Origin: Paraburkholderia gardini
Lineage (GTDB): Bacteria; Pseudomonadota; Gammaproteobacteria; Burkholderiales; Burkholderiaceae
DNA: 64,000 nucleotides
Reading direction: 5' to 3'
NCBI RefSeq assembly: GCF_907164575.1
Contig: NZ_CAJQYY010000013.1
Span: 62,001 to 126,000, forward strand
Positions within the stretch are counted from its first letter, which is position 1. Every line of letters begins with the position of its first letter. Shown piece by piece: positions 48,309-57,346 of the stretch. The notes under the pieces are model-generated. The model ran no database searches and was not told the DNA's origin. It saw nothing but the letters and a program-made list of their open reading frames with translations. Position numbers and translations under genes: made by a program.

Positions 48309-48995
48309 ATGCGACTCCTTCTGATCGAAGATGACCGCCCCATCGCACGCGGCATCCAAAGTAGCCTCGAACAAGCCGGCTTCACGGTCGACATGGTCCA
48401 CGACGGCATTTTCGCCGAACAGGCTCTCACGCAAAACCGTCACGAACTCGTGATCCTCGATCTCGGTCTGCCGGGCATCGACGGCATGACGCTGCTCTCG
48501 CGTTTCCGCCAGAGCAACCGTCACACGCCGGTGATCGTGCTGACCGCGCGCGACGAGTTGAACGACCGCGTTCAGGGCCTCAATTCCGGCGCCGACGACT
48601 ACATGCTGAAGCCGTTCGAACCTGCCGAACTCGAAGCGCGTATCCGTGCGGTAATGCGCCGCAGCGGCCCGCACGGCGACATGCCACGTCCGGAAGTCTC
48701 GCTGGGCGGTGTGCGTCTGTCGGGCGTCGACCGCCGCATCTTCAACGACGACAAGCCGCTCGAATTGTCGCCGCGCGAATTCGCGGTGCTGGAAATGCTG
48801 CTGCTGCGCCACGGCCGCGTGGTCAGCAAGGCGCAACTGCAGGATCACCTGACGCACTTCGGCGGCGATCTCGGCGACACCGCGATCGAAGTCTACGTGC
48901 ACCGGGTGCGCAAAAAGCTCGAAGCCTGCCGTGTGGAAATCGTCACGGTGCGCGGCTTCGGCTATCTGCTGCAGGAAATTCGCCAGGCTGCGTAA
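48309..48995 (+). CDS. OmpR-type two-component response regulator
   Basis: The 228-residue protein has a receiver domain with Asp8/Asp9 (LLIEDDRP), phosphoacceptor Asp51 (VILDLGLPG) and the conserved Lys in YMLKPF. A C-terminal winged helix of the OmpR/PhoB type follows (SPREFAVLEMLLLRHGRVVS and the recognition region DTAIEVYVHRVRKKLEA). It resembles the QseB/PmrA/TctD type. It precedes the sensor kinase at 49134 on the same strand after 138 bases. Confidence 0.93.
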   Translation: MRLLLIEDDRPIARGIQSSLEQAGFTVDMVHDGIFAEQALTQNRHELVILDLGLPGIDGMTLLSRFRQSNRHTPVIVLTARDELNDRVQGLNSGADDYMLKPFEPAELEARIRAVMRRSGPHGDMPRPEVSLGGVRLSGVDRRIFNDDKPLELSPREFAVLEMLLLRHGRVVSKAQLQDHLTHFGGDLGDTAIEVYVHRVRKKLEACRVEIVTVRGFGYLLQEIRQAA

Positions 48996-49034
48996 CCGCG
49001 CTTTTTCGGGCGGCATGACTGGGCCGGGCCGATC

Positions 49035-49082
49035 GCCGGGCGTCCTGTTGAATCGGGACATCCGGCCAAACCCGGCTTTTTT
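49035..49082 (+). terminator. possible attenuator/terminator between regulator and sensor kinase
   Basis: GCCGGG (49035-49040) can pair with CCCGGC (49071-49076), with a small internal hairpin between, and six T follow. The large loop makes it weak. It could reduce kinase expression relative to the regulator. Confidence 0.35.
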
Positions 49083-49133
49083 CGCGGACGAGGAGTAATC
49101 TGATCCGCGTTGATCTCTTTTGCGCGTTCGACC

Positions 49134-50633
49134 ATGCCCCATCCGGTCGCGAACAGCCTGCGGCGCTCGCTGCTGCGCCGCCTCGCTGCTCCTCTTTCGC
49201 TGCTCGCGCTGATGAGCGGGCTCATCGCTTACTGGCTTGCATGGCAGTACACGCAGCATGTCGTCGACCGTTCACTCGCTGATCTTGCCACGGCCATCTC
49301 GCGTCAGGTGCAGATCGCCGGCCCGGATGCGTCGATCACCGTGCCGCCGCTCGCGCAGGCGATGTTCTCCGATCCGGTCGAACAGCTCGTCTATCGCATC
49401 AGCAACGGCGAAACCGAAATTGCCGGCGATCCCAAACTGCCGCTGCAAGGCACGAGCGTACGCCGCTTGCACTACGCGTATGTATTCGAGGCCCAGCACG
49501 AGGGCACGAGCGTGCGTGTCGCGCAGGTGCGCGTGAACCAGCCGCAGGGCAATCCGATCGTCGTCGAGGTCGGCCAGCCGGTCCATCATCGTTTCCGCAT
49601 CGCCGCTGAGTTTCTCGTCGCGATCATGATGCCGCTGCTGCTGTTGCTGCTCGCCGGCTGGGTGATCGTGTGGCGCGTCGTCAACCAGCAGCTCAATCCG
49701 CTCACCGATCTCGCCGATTCACTGAACCGGCAGACGCACACATCGCTCGAACCGGTCGACGAAACCTTCGTACCGATCGAAATCCGGCCGCTCACCAGCG
49801 CGCTGAACGGTCTGCTCGACCGCCTGAAAACCGCACTCGATTCGCAGCGCAAATTCATCGCCGACGCCGCACACCAGCTGCGCACGCCGCTGACTGCGGT
49901 CAAGCTGCACGCGGAGCAGGCCGCCATCGCGCGTGAGCCGAAGCAGGTGCTCGCCGCCGTGCATGAACTGCGCGCCGCCGCGAATCGCGCGGTCCGGCTG
50001 TCGAACCAGCTGCTGTCGCTCGCGCGCGCGGAGCCGGGCGAACAGGCGGCGCGCTTCGTGAACGTCGACATGGCCGCGCTCGCGTTCGAAACCGGCGCGG
50101 AATGGGTACCGCGCGCACTCGCGGTTCACGTCGATCTCGGCTTTCAGCGTCTGGACGATCCGACCAACGACCACCCGCTGATCGCGCGCGGCAATCCGGT
50201 GCTGCTGCACGAAGTGATCGCAAATCTGCTCGATAACGCGTTGAAATACGTTCCGCCTGTGCGTTATGACGGCGGACGCATCACAGTGAGCGTCTCACAG
50301 GTACGAGTTGACGGCAGGACGATGGCGGAAATCGTCGTCGAAGACAACGGCGGGGGCGTGCCGCCGAAACAGCAGGCGGAACTCTTCAAGCGGTTTTTCC
50401 GCGGCGACGGACAGAGCGATACGGGCGTCGACGGCGGCGCGGGTCTGGGCCTCGCGATCGTCCACGACATCATGGTGCTGCACGGCGGCGGCGTGCATTA
50501 CGAAGACGCGCACGAGGGCGGCGCCCGCTTCATCGTGCGCATTCCGGTTGTCGCCGATACCGTCGCCGGCGAACGCGACGTGCCGGAGCGCGTGACAAAA
50601 AAACCGGCGCACAGGGCGCCGGTCGATATGTGA
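49134..50633 (+). CDS. two-component sensor histidine kinase
   Basis: The inner-membrane kinase has an N-terminal helix (LSLLALMSGLIAYWLAW), a periplasmic domain of about 120 residues and a second helix (FLVAIMMPLLLLLLAGWVIVW). HAMP, HisKA and HATPase domains follow. The phospho-His is in DAAHQLRTPLTAVKLH, the N box is NLLDNALKYVP, and the G boxes are VEDNGGGVPP and GAGLGLAIVHDI. I use the ATG at 49134 (MPHPVANSLRRSL); an in-frame TTG eight codons earlier lies better relative to AGGAG at 49091-49095, so the start is uncertain. The periplasmic domain type is like the TctE/2CST_N sensors, which sense carboxylates, but ligand is not known. Confidence 0.92.
   Translation: MPHPVANSLRRSLLRRLAAPLSLLALMSGLIAYWLAWQYTQHVVDRSLADLATAISRQVQIAGPDASITVPPLAQAMFSDPVEQLVYRISNGETEIAGDPKLPLQGTSVRRLHYAYVFEAQHEGTSVRVAQVRVNQPQGNPIVVEVGQPVHHRFRIAAEFLVAIMMPLLLLLLAGWVIVWRVVNQQLNPLTDLADSLNRQTHTSLEPVDETFVPIEIRPLTSALNGLLDRLKTALDSQRKFIADAAHQLRTPLTAVKLHAEQAAIAREPKQVLAAVHELRAAANRAVRLSNQLLSLARAEPGEQAARFVNVDMAALAFETGAEWVPRALAVHVDLGFQRLDDPTNDHPLIARGNPVLLHEVIANLLDNALKYVPPVRYDGGRITVSVSQVRVDGRTMAEIVVEDNGGGVPPKQQAELFKRFFRGDGQSDTGVDGGAGLGLAIVHDIMVLHGGGVHYEDAHEGGARFIVRIPVVADTVAGERDVPERVTKKPAHRAPVDM
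50597..50623 (-). terminator. Rho-independent terminator of the SET-domain gene
   Basis: ACCGGCGC and GCGCCGGT pair around a five-base loop, and the minus strand then has seven T. It lies 50 bases after the SET gene stop and overlaps the last codons of the sensor kinase on the other strand. Confidence 0.78.
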
Positions 50634-50671
50634 GTGCCGGGCGGCCGCGCTGATGTCGCGCCGCCCGTCGT

Positions 50672-51151
50672 TCACTTTTTCTTCTTCGCTTTCTTTTCCG
50701 CCTTGTCCGGCGCGGCCAGCATCGTGCCGCGGCACTTGCGCGCGCCGCAACGGCATTCGTATTCCTTCTTCAGTTTCTTCGTCTGACGGGCGTCGATCAC
50801 GAGGCCGTAGTCGTAGAACAGTTCTTCGCCGGCCTCGATATCCCGCAGCGCGTGAACGTACACGTGGCCGTCGATTTCCTCGGCTTCGCAGTTCGGCGCG
50901 CACGAATGGTTGATCCAGCGCGCGCTGTTGCCGTCGACCTTGCCGTCGATCACACGGCCGCTATCGAGCGCGAAATAGAACGTGTGATTCGGTTCGTCCG
51001 GATTGTGCGGGTGACGACGCAACGCTTCTTTCCACGTGATCCGCTCACCCTTGTATTCGATCAACCGTTCGCCGGCAGCGATTGCTTCCACGGCAAACAC
51101 GCCTTTGCCGTGCACACCCGAACGGCGCACAGCGATCCTGCGTGAACTCAT
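50672..51151 (-). CDS. SET domain protein-lysine methyltransferase
   Basis: SET proteins transfer methyl from S-adenosylmethionine to lysine side chains. The 159-residue protein is little more than the domain itself: SGVHGKGVFAVEAIAAGE opening, the SAM-binding ARWINHSCAPNCEAE, EELFYDYG, and a post-SET Cys cluster CRCGARKCRGT. A basic tail (KAEKKAKKKK) ends the protein. The ATG at 51151 has AAGGATT upstream. It is like eukaryotic histone methyltransferases in layout; related genes are found in many proteobacteria. The target is unknown; histone-like proteins such as HU are an obvious idea but unproven. Confidence 0.88.
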   Translation of the reverse strand: MSSRRIAVRRSGVHGKGVFAVEAIAAGERLIEYKGERITWKEALRRHPHNPDEPNHTFYFALDSGRVIDGKVDGNSARWINHSCAPNCEAEEIDGHVYVHALRDIEAGEELFYDYGLVIDARQTKKLKKEYECRCGARKCRGTMLAAPDKAEKKAKKKK

Positions 51152-51366
51152 TGAATGAATCCTTGTGAAGAACTGAAGGTGAACATGCAGTTGCTCCCGT
51201 AAAGCGGGGAATCTGCCGGTTTTTCTGGCGTGGATAGCAAACGCGGCGCCATACCGGCGCCGCGTAGCCCTGCGACGCCCATGCGCCACAACCGGCATCG
51301 TACACGTTAGAGACGGCTTCGTTCAACCGCCAAAAACCATCCATCGTCCTTCGTCTTCGTTGCGGG

Positions 51367-52479
51367 TCAGCGTTGCCCGAGCGTCGTCTCGCCGAAGAGC
51401 GCCTTCTGGTCGCGCGGTTGCGAGCGCCAGTATTGCGGCGGCGCCTCGACGGTCGCGCCGAGTTGCGCGGCCGCATGCCACGGCCAGCGCGGGTCGTAGA
51501 GCATCGCACGCGCCATCGCGACGAGATCGGCGTCGCCCGATTCGACGAGTTCGCTGGCATGCCGCGCATCGGTAATCAGTCCGACCGCGATCGTCGTCAG
51601 GCCCGTGGCTTTCTTCACGGCCTGCGCGAACGGCACCTGATAGCCCGGTTCCAGCGGAATCTTCTGCAGCGGCGACACACCGCCCGACGACACATCGATC
51701 CAGTCGCAACCCCGCTTTTTCAACTCGTGCGCAAACGCGATGGTGTCTTCGAGCGTGATGCCGCCTTCAACCCAGTCGGTTGCCGACACACGTATGCCGA
51801 CGGGTTTGTCGGCGGGAAACGCAGCCCGCACGATATCGAAAATCTCCAGCGGAAAACGCCGGCGGTTCTCGCGCGAACCGCCGTATTCATCGGTACGCTG
51901 GTTCGCGACCGGTGAGAGAAACTGGTGCAGCAGATAGCCGTGCGCCGCGTGCACTTCAAGCGCATCGATACCGAGTCGCGCCGCACGACGCGCCGAAGCG
52001 GCAAACGCTTCGCGAATCCGGTTGAGCCCTGCGTTGTCGAGCGAAAGCGGCGGCTCTTCGCCGGCCTTGTGCGGTAACGCGGAAGGCGCATGCGGCAGCC
52101 AGCCGCCTTCGGCCACCGGAATCAGCTGGCCGCCAGCCCATGGCACATGGCTCGATGCCTTGCGGCCGGCATGCGAGAGCTGCATCGCGACGGGCACATG
52201 CGAGTGCTTGCGGATTGCGGCGAGGACGGGCTTGAGCGCGGCTTCGGTGGCGTCGTCCCACAATCCGAGATCGGCGGGTGTGATGCGACCGTCCGGTTCG
52301 ACGGCGGTCGCTTCGATACACAGGAGCCCTGCGCCGGACAGCGCGAGGTGGCCCAGATGGATCATGTGCCACTCGCTGGCCTCGCCGCGTTCGGCGGAAT
52401 ACTGACACATCGGGGACACGACGATACGGTTACGAAGCGTCACGCCACGCAGCGTGAGCGGAGAGAAGAGCGCACTCAT
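51367..52479 (-). CDS. NADH:flavin oxidoreductase of the old yellow enzyme family (YqjM/NADH oxidase type)
   Basis: The 370-residue FMN barrel enzyme probably reduces activated C=C bonds such as those of enals. It starts MSALFSPLTLRGVTLRNRIV and has VVSPMCQYSAERG with the Cys typical of the YqjM class. Other segments are QLSHAGRKASS, the substrate-binding HAAHGYLLHQFLSP and a conserved NRRRFPLEI. The catalytic and FMN-binding residues seem present. The ATG at 52479 gives the usual opening; the 57 open codons before it are not family-like. The C-terminal DPRWPWHAAAQLG is the class signature. It is 120 bases upstream of a short frame that follows the amidotransferase. Confidence 0.92.
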   Translation of the reverse strand: MSALFSPLTLRGVTLRNRIVVSPMCQYSAERGEASEWHMIHLGHLALSGAGLLCIEATAVEPDGRITPADLGLWDDATEAALKPVLAAIRKHSHVPVAMQLSHAGRKASSHVPWAGGQLIPVAEGGWLPHAPSALPHKAGEEPPLSLDNAGLNRIREAFAASARRAARLGIDALEVHAAHGYLLHQFLSPVANQRTDEYGGSRENRRRFPLEIFDIVRAAFPADKPVGIRVSATDWVEGGITLEDTIAFAHELKKRGCDWIDVSSGGVSPLQKIPLEPGYQVPFAQAVKKATGLTTIAVGLITDARHASELVESGDADLVAMARAMLYDPRWPWHAAAQLGATVEAPPQYWRSQPRDQKALFGETTLGQR

Positions 52480-52597
52480 AGGTTCTCGCGATGGAGGACA
52501 AAGAGCGATCGAGCATAGCACCGCGTGTCGTTCGCTGCAGAGGGGTAGACAGCAGACCACGCAGAAAGCGGACTGAAACCCGGCTACCGCCGTGGCG

Positions 52598-52708
52598 TCA
52601 GGTGTCGTGCTCCTGGCCCTTGCCGACCATGCGCTCTTTGCCATGCTCACCGAGCGGCGCGATGACGCCCGTCAACACGGCATCGACGCGAACCACAACA
52701 CCGCTCAT
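52598..52708 (-). pseudogene. 36-codon ORF coupled to the amidotransferase gene, possible truncated remnant
   Basis: The ATG (52706-52708) overlaps the amidotransferase TGA in an ATGA arrangement, as in coupled operon genes. The frame reads MSGVVVRVDAVLTGVIAPLG and ends at a TGA after 36 codons. The VDAVLTG opening reminds me of small MOSC-domain proteins, which are much longer, so it may be the start of a gene cut short. The recall is weak and this could also be a real small protein or chance. Confidence 0.25.
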
Positions 52709-53421
52709 GATTTCGCCTCCACGTGGTCGAGCCACTCGTTGAACATCGCGCGCGACGCTTCTTCAAGACGCGGACCAAAACGGGCTGTATCGGCGCGCAA
52801 CTGCAACACGTCGACGCCGTCGGTTCCACCGATTTCCGACGCGTTGCCGATCAGCCATGGCTCGAAGCGGTCGGCGCGAATTTCCGGATGACATTGCAGG
52901 CCGAACACATGGCCGCCCCACGCGAACGCCTGGTTTTCGCAGTCAGGCGTGGAAGCGAGACGCGTGGCGCCCGCGGGGAGATCGAAGGTATCGCCGTGCC
53001 AGTGAAACATCGACGTTTGCGCGCCGTCCAGATGACGAACCGGCGACGCGCGGCCGGCGTCGGTGAGCGCGAGCGGTGCCCAGCCGATCTCAGGCCGGGT
53101 GCCTGCGTAGACCCGCGCACCCAGCACCCGCGCGATCAGCTGCGCGCCAAGGCAGATGCCGAGTGTCGGCAGACCGGCGGCGATGCGCCGTTCGATCATC
53201 GATACGAGCGGAATCAGCGTCGGGTAATGCGCGTCGTCACATGCATTGATCGGGCCGCCGAGGATAACCATCAGCGAAGACGCCACCGGATCCGGCGCCT
53301 CGATGCGTCCACGGCCGACATCGAGATAGCGCACCGGACGCCCGCGCTCGCCGAGCACGAGTTCGAGGCTGCCCAGATCTTCGAAGTGCACATGGCGAAT
53401 GGCCAGAACTTCGTGATTCAT
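52705..53421 (-). CDS. class I glutamine amidotransferase-like protein
   Basis: The 238-residue protein has the GATase1 triad: nucleophile Cys in TLGICLGAQLIAR, His-Pro-Glu in FGLQCHPEIRAD, and the oxyanion GGP in VILGGPINACDD. It is a stand-alone glutaminase-type protein of the GuaA N-domain kind, as often found with MOSC or glutamine-binding partners, and has no synthase domain. The ATG at 53421 gives MNHEVLAIRHVHFED. Its substrate and partner are unknown. The stop overlaps the start of a short frame on the same strand. Confidence 0.85.
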   Translation of the reverse strand: MNHEVLAIRHVHFEDLGSLELVLGERGRPVRYLDVGRGRIEAPDPVASSLMVILGGPINACDDAHYPTLIPLVSMIERRIAAGLPTLGICLGAQLIARVLGARVYAGTRPEIGWAPLALTDAGRASPVRHLDGAQTSMFHWHGDTFDLPAGATRLASTPDCENQAFAWGGHVFGLQCHPEIRADRFEPWLIGNASEIGGTDGVDVLQLRADTARFGPRLEEASRAMFNEWLDHVEAKS

Positions 53422-53578
53422 CGGCAGTTCCTGTTCCCGAAATAGACTCGAAGATAACGATCCGGCCCGTGCATTGCCGGGCGACGCTACCGTACCGCAG
53501 GCCGGTTCGCAACGGACAACGACGCCCGATACAGGCACGTTCCCCGCCAACCCGCCGTGCGGCACGGCAGGTTCGCGC

Positions 53579-54217
53579 TTACTGCGCGAAGATTTTCCAG
53601 ATTTTCTTCTGTGTCGCGACGTCGGCGGTTTCGTGGACAGTACAGTCCAGACGCACATTCGTATCCGACATTTTCAGCTCGAGCAGCGCGCAGTAATGCG
53701 GCGTCTTCTTCGGATTCCTGCTCGGAACAAAATGCGTGCACGACAGACACATGCGATGCGGTGGAATCGTTTCCTGCGCTTCGAGCTGATGGATCGTCTT
53801 CAGCAGCGTGCGATAGAACACGGCCTGTTCGTCGTCCTTCAGCGTGCCGACTGCCCTCGACAAAAAATCAGGCCATTGCGCCGCGCGCTTTGCCGCCGTC
53901 CGGCCACGTGCCGTCAGACGCACGGCGAGTGCGCGGCCGTCGTCGAGTGCACGCCGCTTTTCGACGAGACCCTTGCCTTCAAGCGTGCTGACCGCATCGC
54001 TGGTGGTGGCGGCGGTCAACGCCGTCTCGCGTGCGATTTCGCCGAGACGCATCGGACCCTTGCGCTGCATCAGCAAGACAAGAATTTCACCCTGGGTCGG
54101 CGTGAGACCCGCGCCTTCCGCCCATTCCCATGCCTGGCTTCGCATGGCCGTGCTCAGTCGCAGCAAGGTGTGGGTCACCCGCCCGGTTGCCTGCTCTCCG
54201 TAGACGCCTTCGCTCAT
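53579..54217 (-). CDS. MarR family regulator with C-terminal cysteine cluster
   Basis: The 212-residue protein has a MarR winged helix (GLTPTQGEILVLLMQRKGPM and LGEIARETALTAATTSDAVS, then LEGKGLVEKRRALDDGRAL). The extra C-terminal 60 residues hold CLSCTHFVP, then HYC, and VRLDCTVHE. The four Cys and neighbouring His could bind a metal or an iron-sulphur cluster, or sense redox. Typical MarR proteins are about 140-160 residues and lack this. It is about 150 bases downstream of the DnaA-box module and has no obvious operon partner. A metal or redox signal is inference. Confidence 0.85.
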   Translation of the reverse strand: MSEGVYGEQATGRVTHTLLRLSTAMRSQAWEWAEGAGLTPTQGEILVLLMQRKGPMRLGEIARETALTAATTSDAVSTLEGKGLVEKRRALDDGRALAVRLTARGRTAAKRAAQWPDFLSRAVGTLKDDEQAVFYRTLLKTIHQLEAQETIPPHRMCLSCTHFVPSRNPKKTPHYCALLELKMSDTNVRLDCTVHETADVATQKKIWKIFAQ

Positions 54218-54497
54218 AATCTTTCGTTCGTTAATGACAGCATGCTGCCGCGTGGTTGGCCTTCGGCGATAAACACGCCGGCAGCCTGTGTGGGGACGGT
54301 CCCATCCGGGAAAGGCGGGCCGATTCTAACTATCTCAAAAATATTCTGCTTTGCACGCCTGTTAGGGCGCGTTGTGCAGCAACACTCTTTCATTTCGCTG
54401 TGAACCGTCAGCCGTGTTTCTTCGAACAGGGCGACGCGACCACGTCACAGCGTCAAAACCGACATTCTATGCGAGTGCGGCCAATCGTACAGCTAAG
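54218..54497. other. region upstream of the MarR gene, no gene seen
   Basis: About 280 bases with falling GC content leading into the DnaA-box module. It should hold the MarR promoter. I see no gene. Confidence 0.4.
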
Positions 54498-54745
54498 TTA
54501 TCCAGTGCGTGCTGTGGATAACCCCGGGATATCCCATGAAATGGGTGTGCACCGATTCTTGATAACTGGAACCAGGGCCTCCAGGGTGGATGAAGTTATC
54601 CGCACTTCCCGGTGAAGACACCCATCGGATCCGCACGGTTGTGGTTTACGCAATCCATTGACTTTGCAGGGAATTCCTTCGTTGTCCACAGATGAAGCCC
54701 GTGCTTGTTAACTATTACTACAGATGTATACGTAAACATTGAATA
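54498..54745. other. DnaA-box/AT-rich module A (candidate origin element)
   Basis: It holds a perfect DnaA box on the minus strand (TGTGGATAA, 54513-54521), a near match TTATCCGCA (54596-54604) and TTGTCCACA (54682-54690). The last is followed after 14 bases by TTGTTAACTATTACTAC (54705-54721) and, ten bases on, GTAAACAT (54732-54739). The same arrangement occurs in inverted orientation at 57866-57925 with identical 14-base spacing. The TTACTAC part resembles the DnaA-trio element of unwinding regions. Confidence 0.6.
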
Positions 54746-54778
54746 AAGCTGGGGAAGCCCTGGCTGGAAAATGAAAGT

Positions 54779-54804
54779 CGAAAAAAAACCCGCAAAAAGC
54801 GGGT
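54779..54804 (-). terminator. Rho-independent terminator of the YbdK-type gene
   Basis: AACCCGC and GCGGGTT pair around five A. On the minus strand the hairpin is followed by eight T. It lies about 40 bases after the stop of the ligase gene and separates it from module A. Confidence 0.87.
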
Positions 54805-54840
54805 TCCGTCACGTGACGACAACAGGCTGCGGGCGAAAAA

Positions 54841-55956
54841 TCACGCCCGCCATTGCAGACACTGTTGCCGCACCGCTTCATGCAGCGACTTTTCTTGCGA
54901 GAACACGCTGCGCAGCCACGTCGCATCGTTGACCTGACCGCGCGCGATCGCGCCGACTTCGGCCAGCGCGTTGCCGGATCCCAGTGCGTCGGCGTGCGGC
55001 GCGATGCGATCGAGTGTGGCGAGAATGTCCTCGGAAATCGTACGGCGCTCGCCCGTCTGCGGATCGATGCATGTGCCGGCCAGACCGAAGCGGCAGGCTT
55101 CGAACCGGTTGAACGTGTAGACGAGGTAATCGTCTTCTTTCGGTATCAGCGGTTTGTCGAGCAGCAGATGACGCGCAAGCGTCTGGATGTAGCAGGCAAT
55201 CGCAGCGGCGCGGTCGACGGACATCGGCGTATCCATCACGCGGACTTCGATCGTGCCGAAACCGGGCTTCGGCCGGATGTCCCAGTAGAAATCCTTCATG
55301 CTGTTCACGACACCGGTGTGAACCATCTTCGAAAAATACTCTTCGAAGCTGTCCCACGTCAGCACGAACGGCGCGCGGCCCGACAGCGGGAAGGCGAACA
55401 CCGAATTCAGACGCGCGGAATGAAAGCCGGTATCGACGCCCTGCACAAACGGCGACGAAGCCGACAACGCGATGAAATGCGGAATGAAGCGCGACATCGA
55501 ATGCAGCAGGAACAGCGCGCTGTCCGGATCGGGGCAACCGATGTGCACGTGCTGGCCGAACACGGTGAACTGCTTTGCCAGGTAGCCGTACAACTCCGAC
55601 AGGTACTGGAAGCGCGGCGTATCGACGATCTGCCGGTCGCTCCACTGCTGGAACGCGTGCGTGCCGCCACCACACAGCCCGACGTTCAGCCTGTCGGCCG
55701 CGGCGACGAGCGTATCGCGGATCGTGTGCAGGTCGGTCACAGCCTGCTCGTGCGTCGTGCAGATGCCCGTCGACAGCTCGATCATGCTCTCGGTAATTTC
55801 CGGCGTGATGTTGCCGGGAATCGGTTCGTCCTTGATGAGGCGAAGAAGATCGCTGCCGGCTTTGGTCAGATCATAGTCATGGGTATTGACGATCTGCATT
55901 TCGAGCTCGATCCCGAAAGTGAACGGTTTCGAGTCGACAAAGGGTTCGAGTGACAT
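54841..55956 (-). CDS. YbdK family carboxylate-amine ligase (glutamate-cysteine ligase 2-type)
   Basis: The 371-residue ATP-grasp-like enzyme belongs to the GCS2 family; E. coli YbdK has weak glutamate-cysteine ligase activity in vitro. Conserved segments are [13 protein letters not shown] (Glu ligands of Mg), [40 protein letters not shown] and [14 protein letters not shown]. Length is normal for the group. It lies between the DnaA-box modules with its own terminator, and the antiporter gene is just upstream on the same strand (gap about 90 bases). True biological substrate is not known. Confidence 0.9.
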   Translation of the reverse strand: MSLEPFVDSKPFTFGIELEMQIVNTHDYDLTKAGSDLLRLIKDEPIPGNITPEITESMIELSTGICTTHEQAVTDLHTIRDTLVAAADRLNVGLCGGGTHAFQQWSDRQIVDTPRFQYLSELYGYLAKQFTVFGQHVHIGCPDPDSALFLLHSMSRFIPHFIALSASSPFVQGVDTGFHSARLNSVFAFPLSGRAPFVLTWDSFEEYFSKMVHTGVVNSMKDFYWDIRPKPGFGTIEVRVMDTPMSVDRAAAIACYIQTLARHLLLDKPLIPKEDDYLVYTFNRFEACRFGLAGTCIDPQTGERRTISEDILATLDRIAPHADALGSGNALAEVGAIARGQVNDATWLRSVFSQEKSLHEAVRQQCLQWRA

Positions 55957-56049
55957 GACGTCCCTTGGATTGGCTGACTGGACCGGCGAGGCGCCTGAGC
56001 GCCGGCCGGCCGCAATCGTTGTGAATTCAGGTTTGCTCCACGCGAACGA

Positions 56050-57249
56050 CTACTCGCGGCGTTCTCCCACAAGAGCAAGGCTGCGATAGACGAGCCACGG
56101 CCCGACAAGCTGCAGCACGACAATCGAACACATCACGACGGCACGTAGCTGCGGATCGAAATTCGGATACAGGTCGTAGGTATCGTCGACGAGCAGATAC
56201 GCGAGCGCGGACATCGGCGAAAGCGATAGCCCGAGCGCCACGCCCTGCTTCCAGTTCAGGCCGCTCGGCTTCGCGAACGCGAGCACGCCGACCAGCTTGC
56301 CGACCAGACGCGCAACAATCAGGCCCAGTGCCGCGACACCGCCGAGCGCGATGTCTTTCCATTCGAACGACGTCAACGTCAGCACGAACAGGATCACGGT
56401 CAGGAGCCACCCGGCCGTGCCGAAATGCTGCGGCCACAATTGCGGGCGGGCTTCCAGATTCTTCACGATGATGCCCGCAGCCAGCAGACTCAGGATCGTC
56501 GACAGCTTGAACAGATGCGCAATTGCGATCGCGAGCAGCACCAGACCGAACAATGCGACGAACGAATGTTCATCCTGCATGTTCATGCGTCGATAGAAGA
56601 AATTGCACGCGCGCGCGAGCGCGAACGCCAGAACAAACGAGCCAATCAGCAGGTAAAGCGGTTGCAGGATCGTGGCGAGCGCGTTGCCGTACACCTCCTG
56701 ATGCAGCCAGCTCGACGCGAGCTTTTCGATCACCACCGCATACATGCTGTTGAGCGCGGTCAACGTCATCAGACGTTGCGTCACCTGCCCTTCGGCACGC
56801 AGTTCGGTTTTCAGCTGGATCACCATCGCGGGCGACGTGGCCATCGCGATCGCCGCGAGCACCATCGCGACCATCGTCGGCACCTGGAGGAACAGCAGCA
56901 CGGCGAGGACGAGCGCGAACGTGAGCGTCGACTCGGCGATGCTCGAGAGAATCAGCCACGGGTTGCGGCGAATCCAGCGCAGATCGAGACGGCTGCCGAG
57001 CTCGAACAGCAGGAGGCCGAGCGCGACATCGAGCAGTGGACGCGCCGTGCCGGAACTGGCGTCGATCACACCGAAGCCAGCCGATCCGGCAATCAGGCCG
57101 ATCACGGCATAGCCGGAGATACGCGGCAAATGCCATGCGCGATAGCAGAGTTCTCCGCACAGACCGGCCGCAAGCAGCGCGAGACCGGCCCAGAAGATCG
57201 CGTCGGGCGCAAACGGCAGGGTCGGGAAAAATGAAAACGCCGACTTCAT
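56050..57249 (-). CDS. monovalent cation:proton antiporter (CPA2/KefB type) lacking a C-terminal regulatory domain
   Basis: The 399-residue inner-membrane protein has about 12 helices and the CPA2 features LLLFELGSRLDLRWIRRNP and AIAMATSPAMVIQLKTELRA. There is no C-terminal TrkA-N/RCK domain, unlike KefB/KefC. The ATG at 57249 has GGAGAAG upstream. It is probably transcribed with the YbdK-type ligase downstream of it; a glutathione link has precedent, since Kef proteins bind glutathione through the missing domain, but no such domain is present here. Ion preference is unknown. Confidence 0.85.
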   Translation of the reverse strand: MKSAFSFFPTLPFAPDAIFWAGLALLAAGLCGELCYRAWHLPRISGYAVIGLIAGSAGFGVIDASSGTARPLLDVALGLLLFELGSRLDLRWIRRNPWLILSSIAESTLTFALVLAVLLFLQVPTMVAMVLAAIAMATSPAMVIQLKTELRAEGQVTQRLMTLTALNSMYAVVIEKLASSWLHQEVYGNALATILQPLYLLIGSFVLAFALARACNFFYRRMNMQDEHSFVALFGLVLLAIAIAHLFKLSTILSLLAAGIIVKNLEARPQLWPQHFGTAGWLLTVILFVLTLTSFEWKDIALGGVAALGLIVARLVGKLVGVLAFAKPSGLNWKQGVALGLSLSPMSALAYLLVDDTYDLYPNFDPQLRAVVMCSIVVLQLVGPWLVYRSLALVGERRE

Positions 57250-57346
57250 CGTGGTGGCTTCTCCTTTGCAGTAACAACCATGCGGCGAGAACCGGCAAAC
57301 GTCCCGGTGACGGAGTGAACGCGGCTCGCACTGGTGGTCGCGATCG

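Noticed and set aside
51323-51709. Extra minus-strand frames between and over the SET and OYE genes
   Set aside because: They are shadows of the OYE gene in another frame and have no ribosome site or family resemblance.
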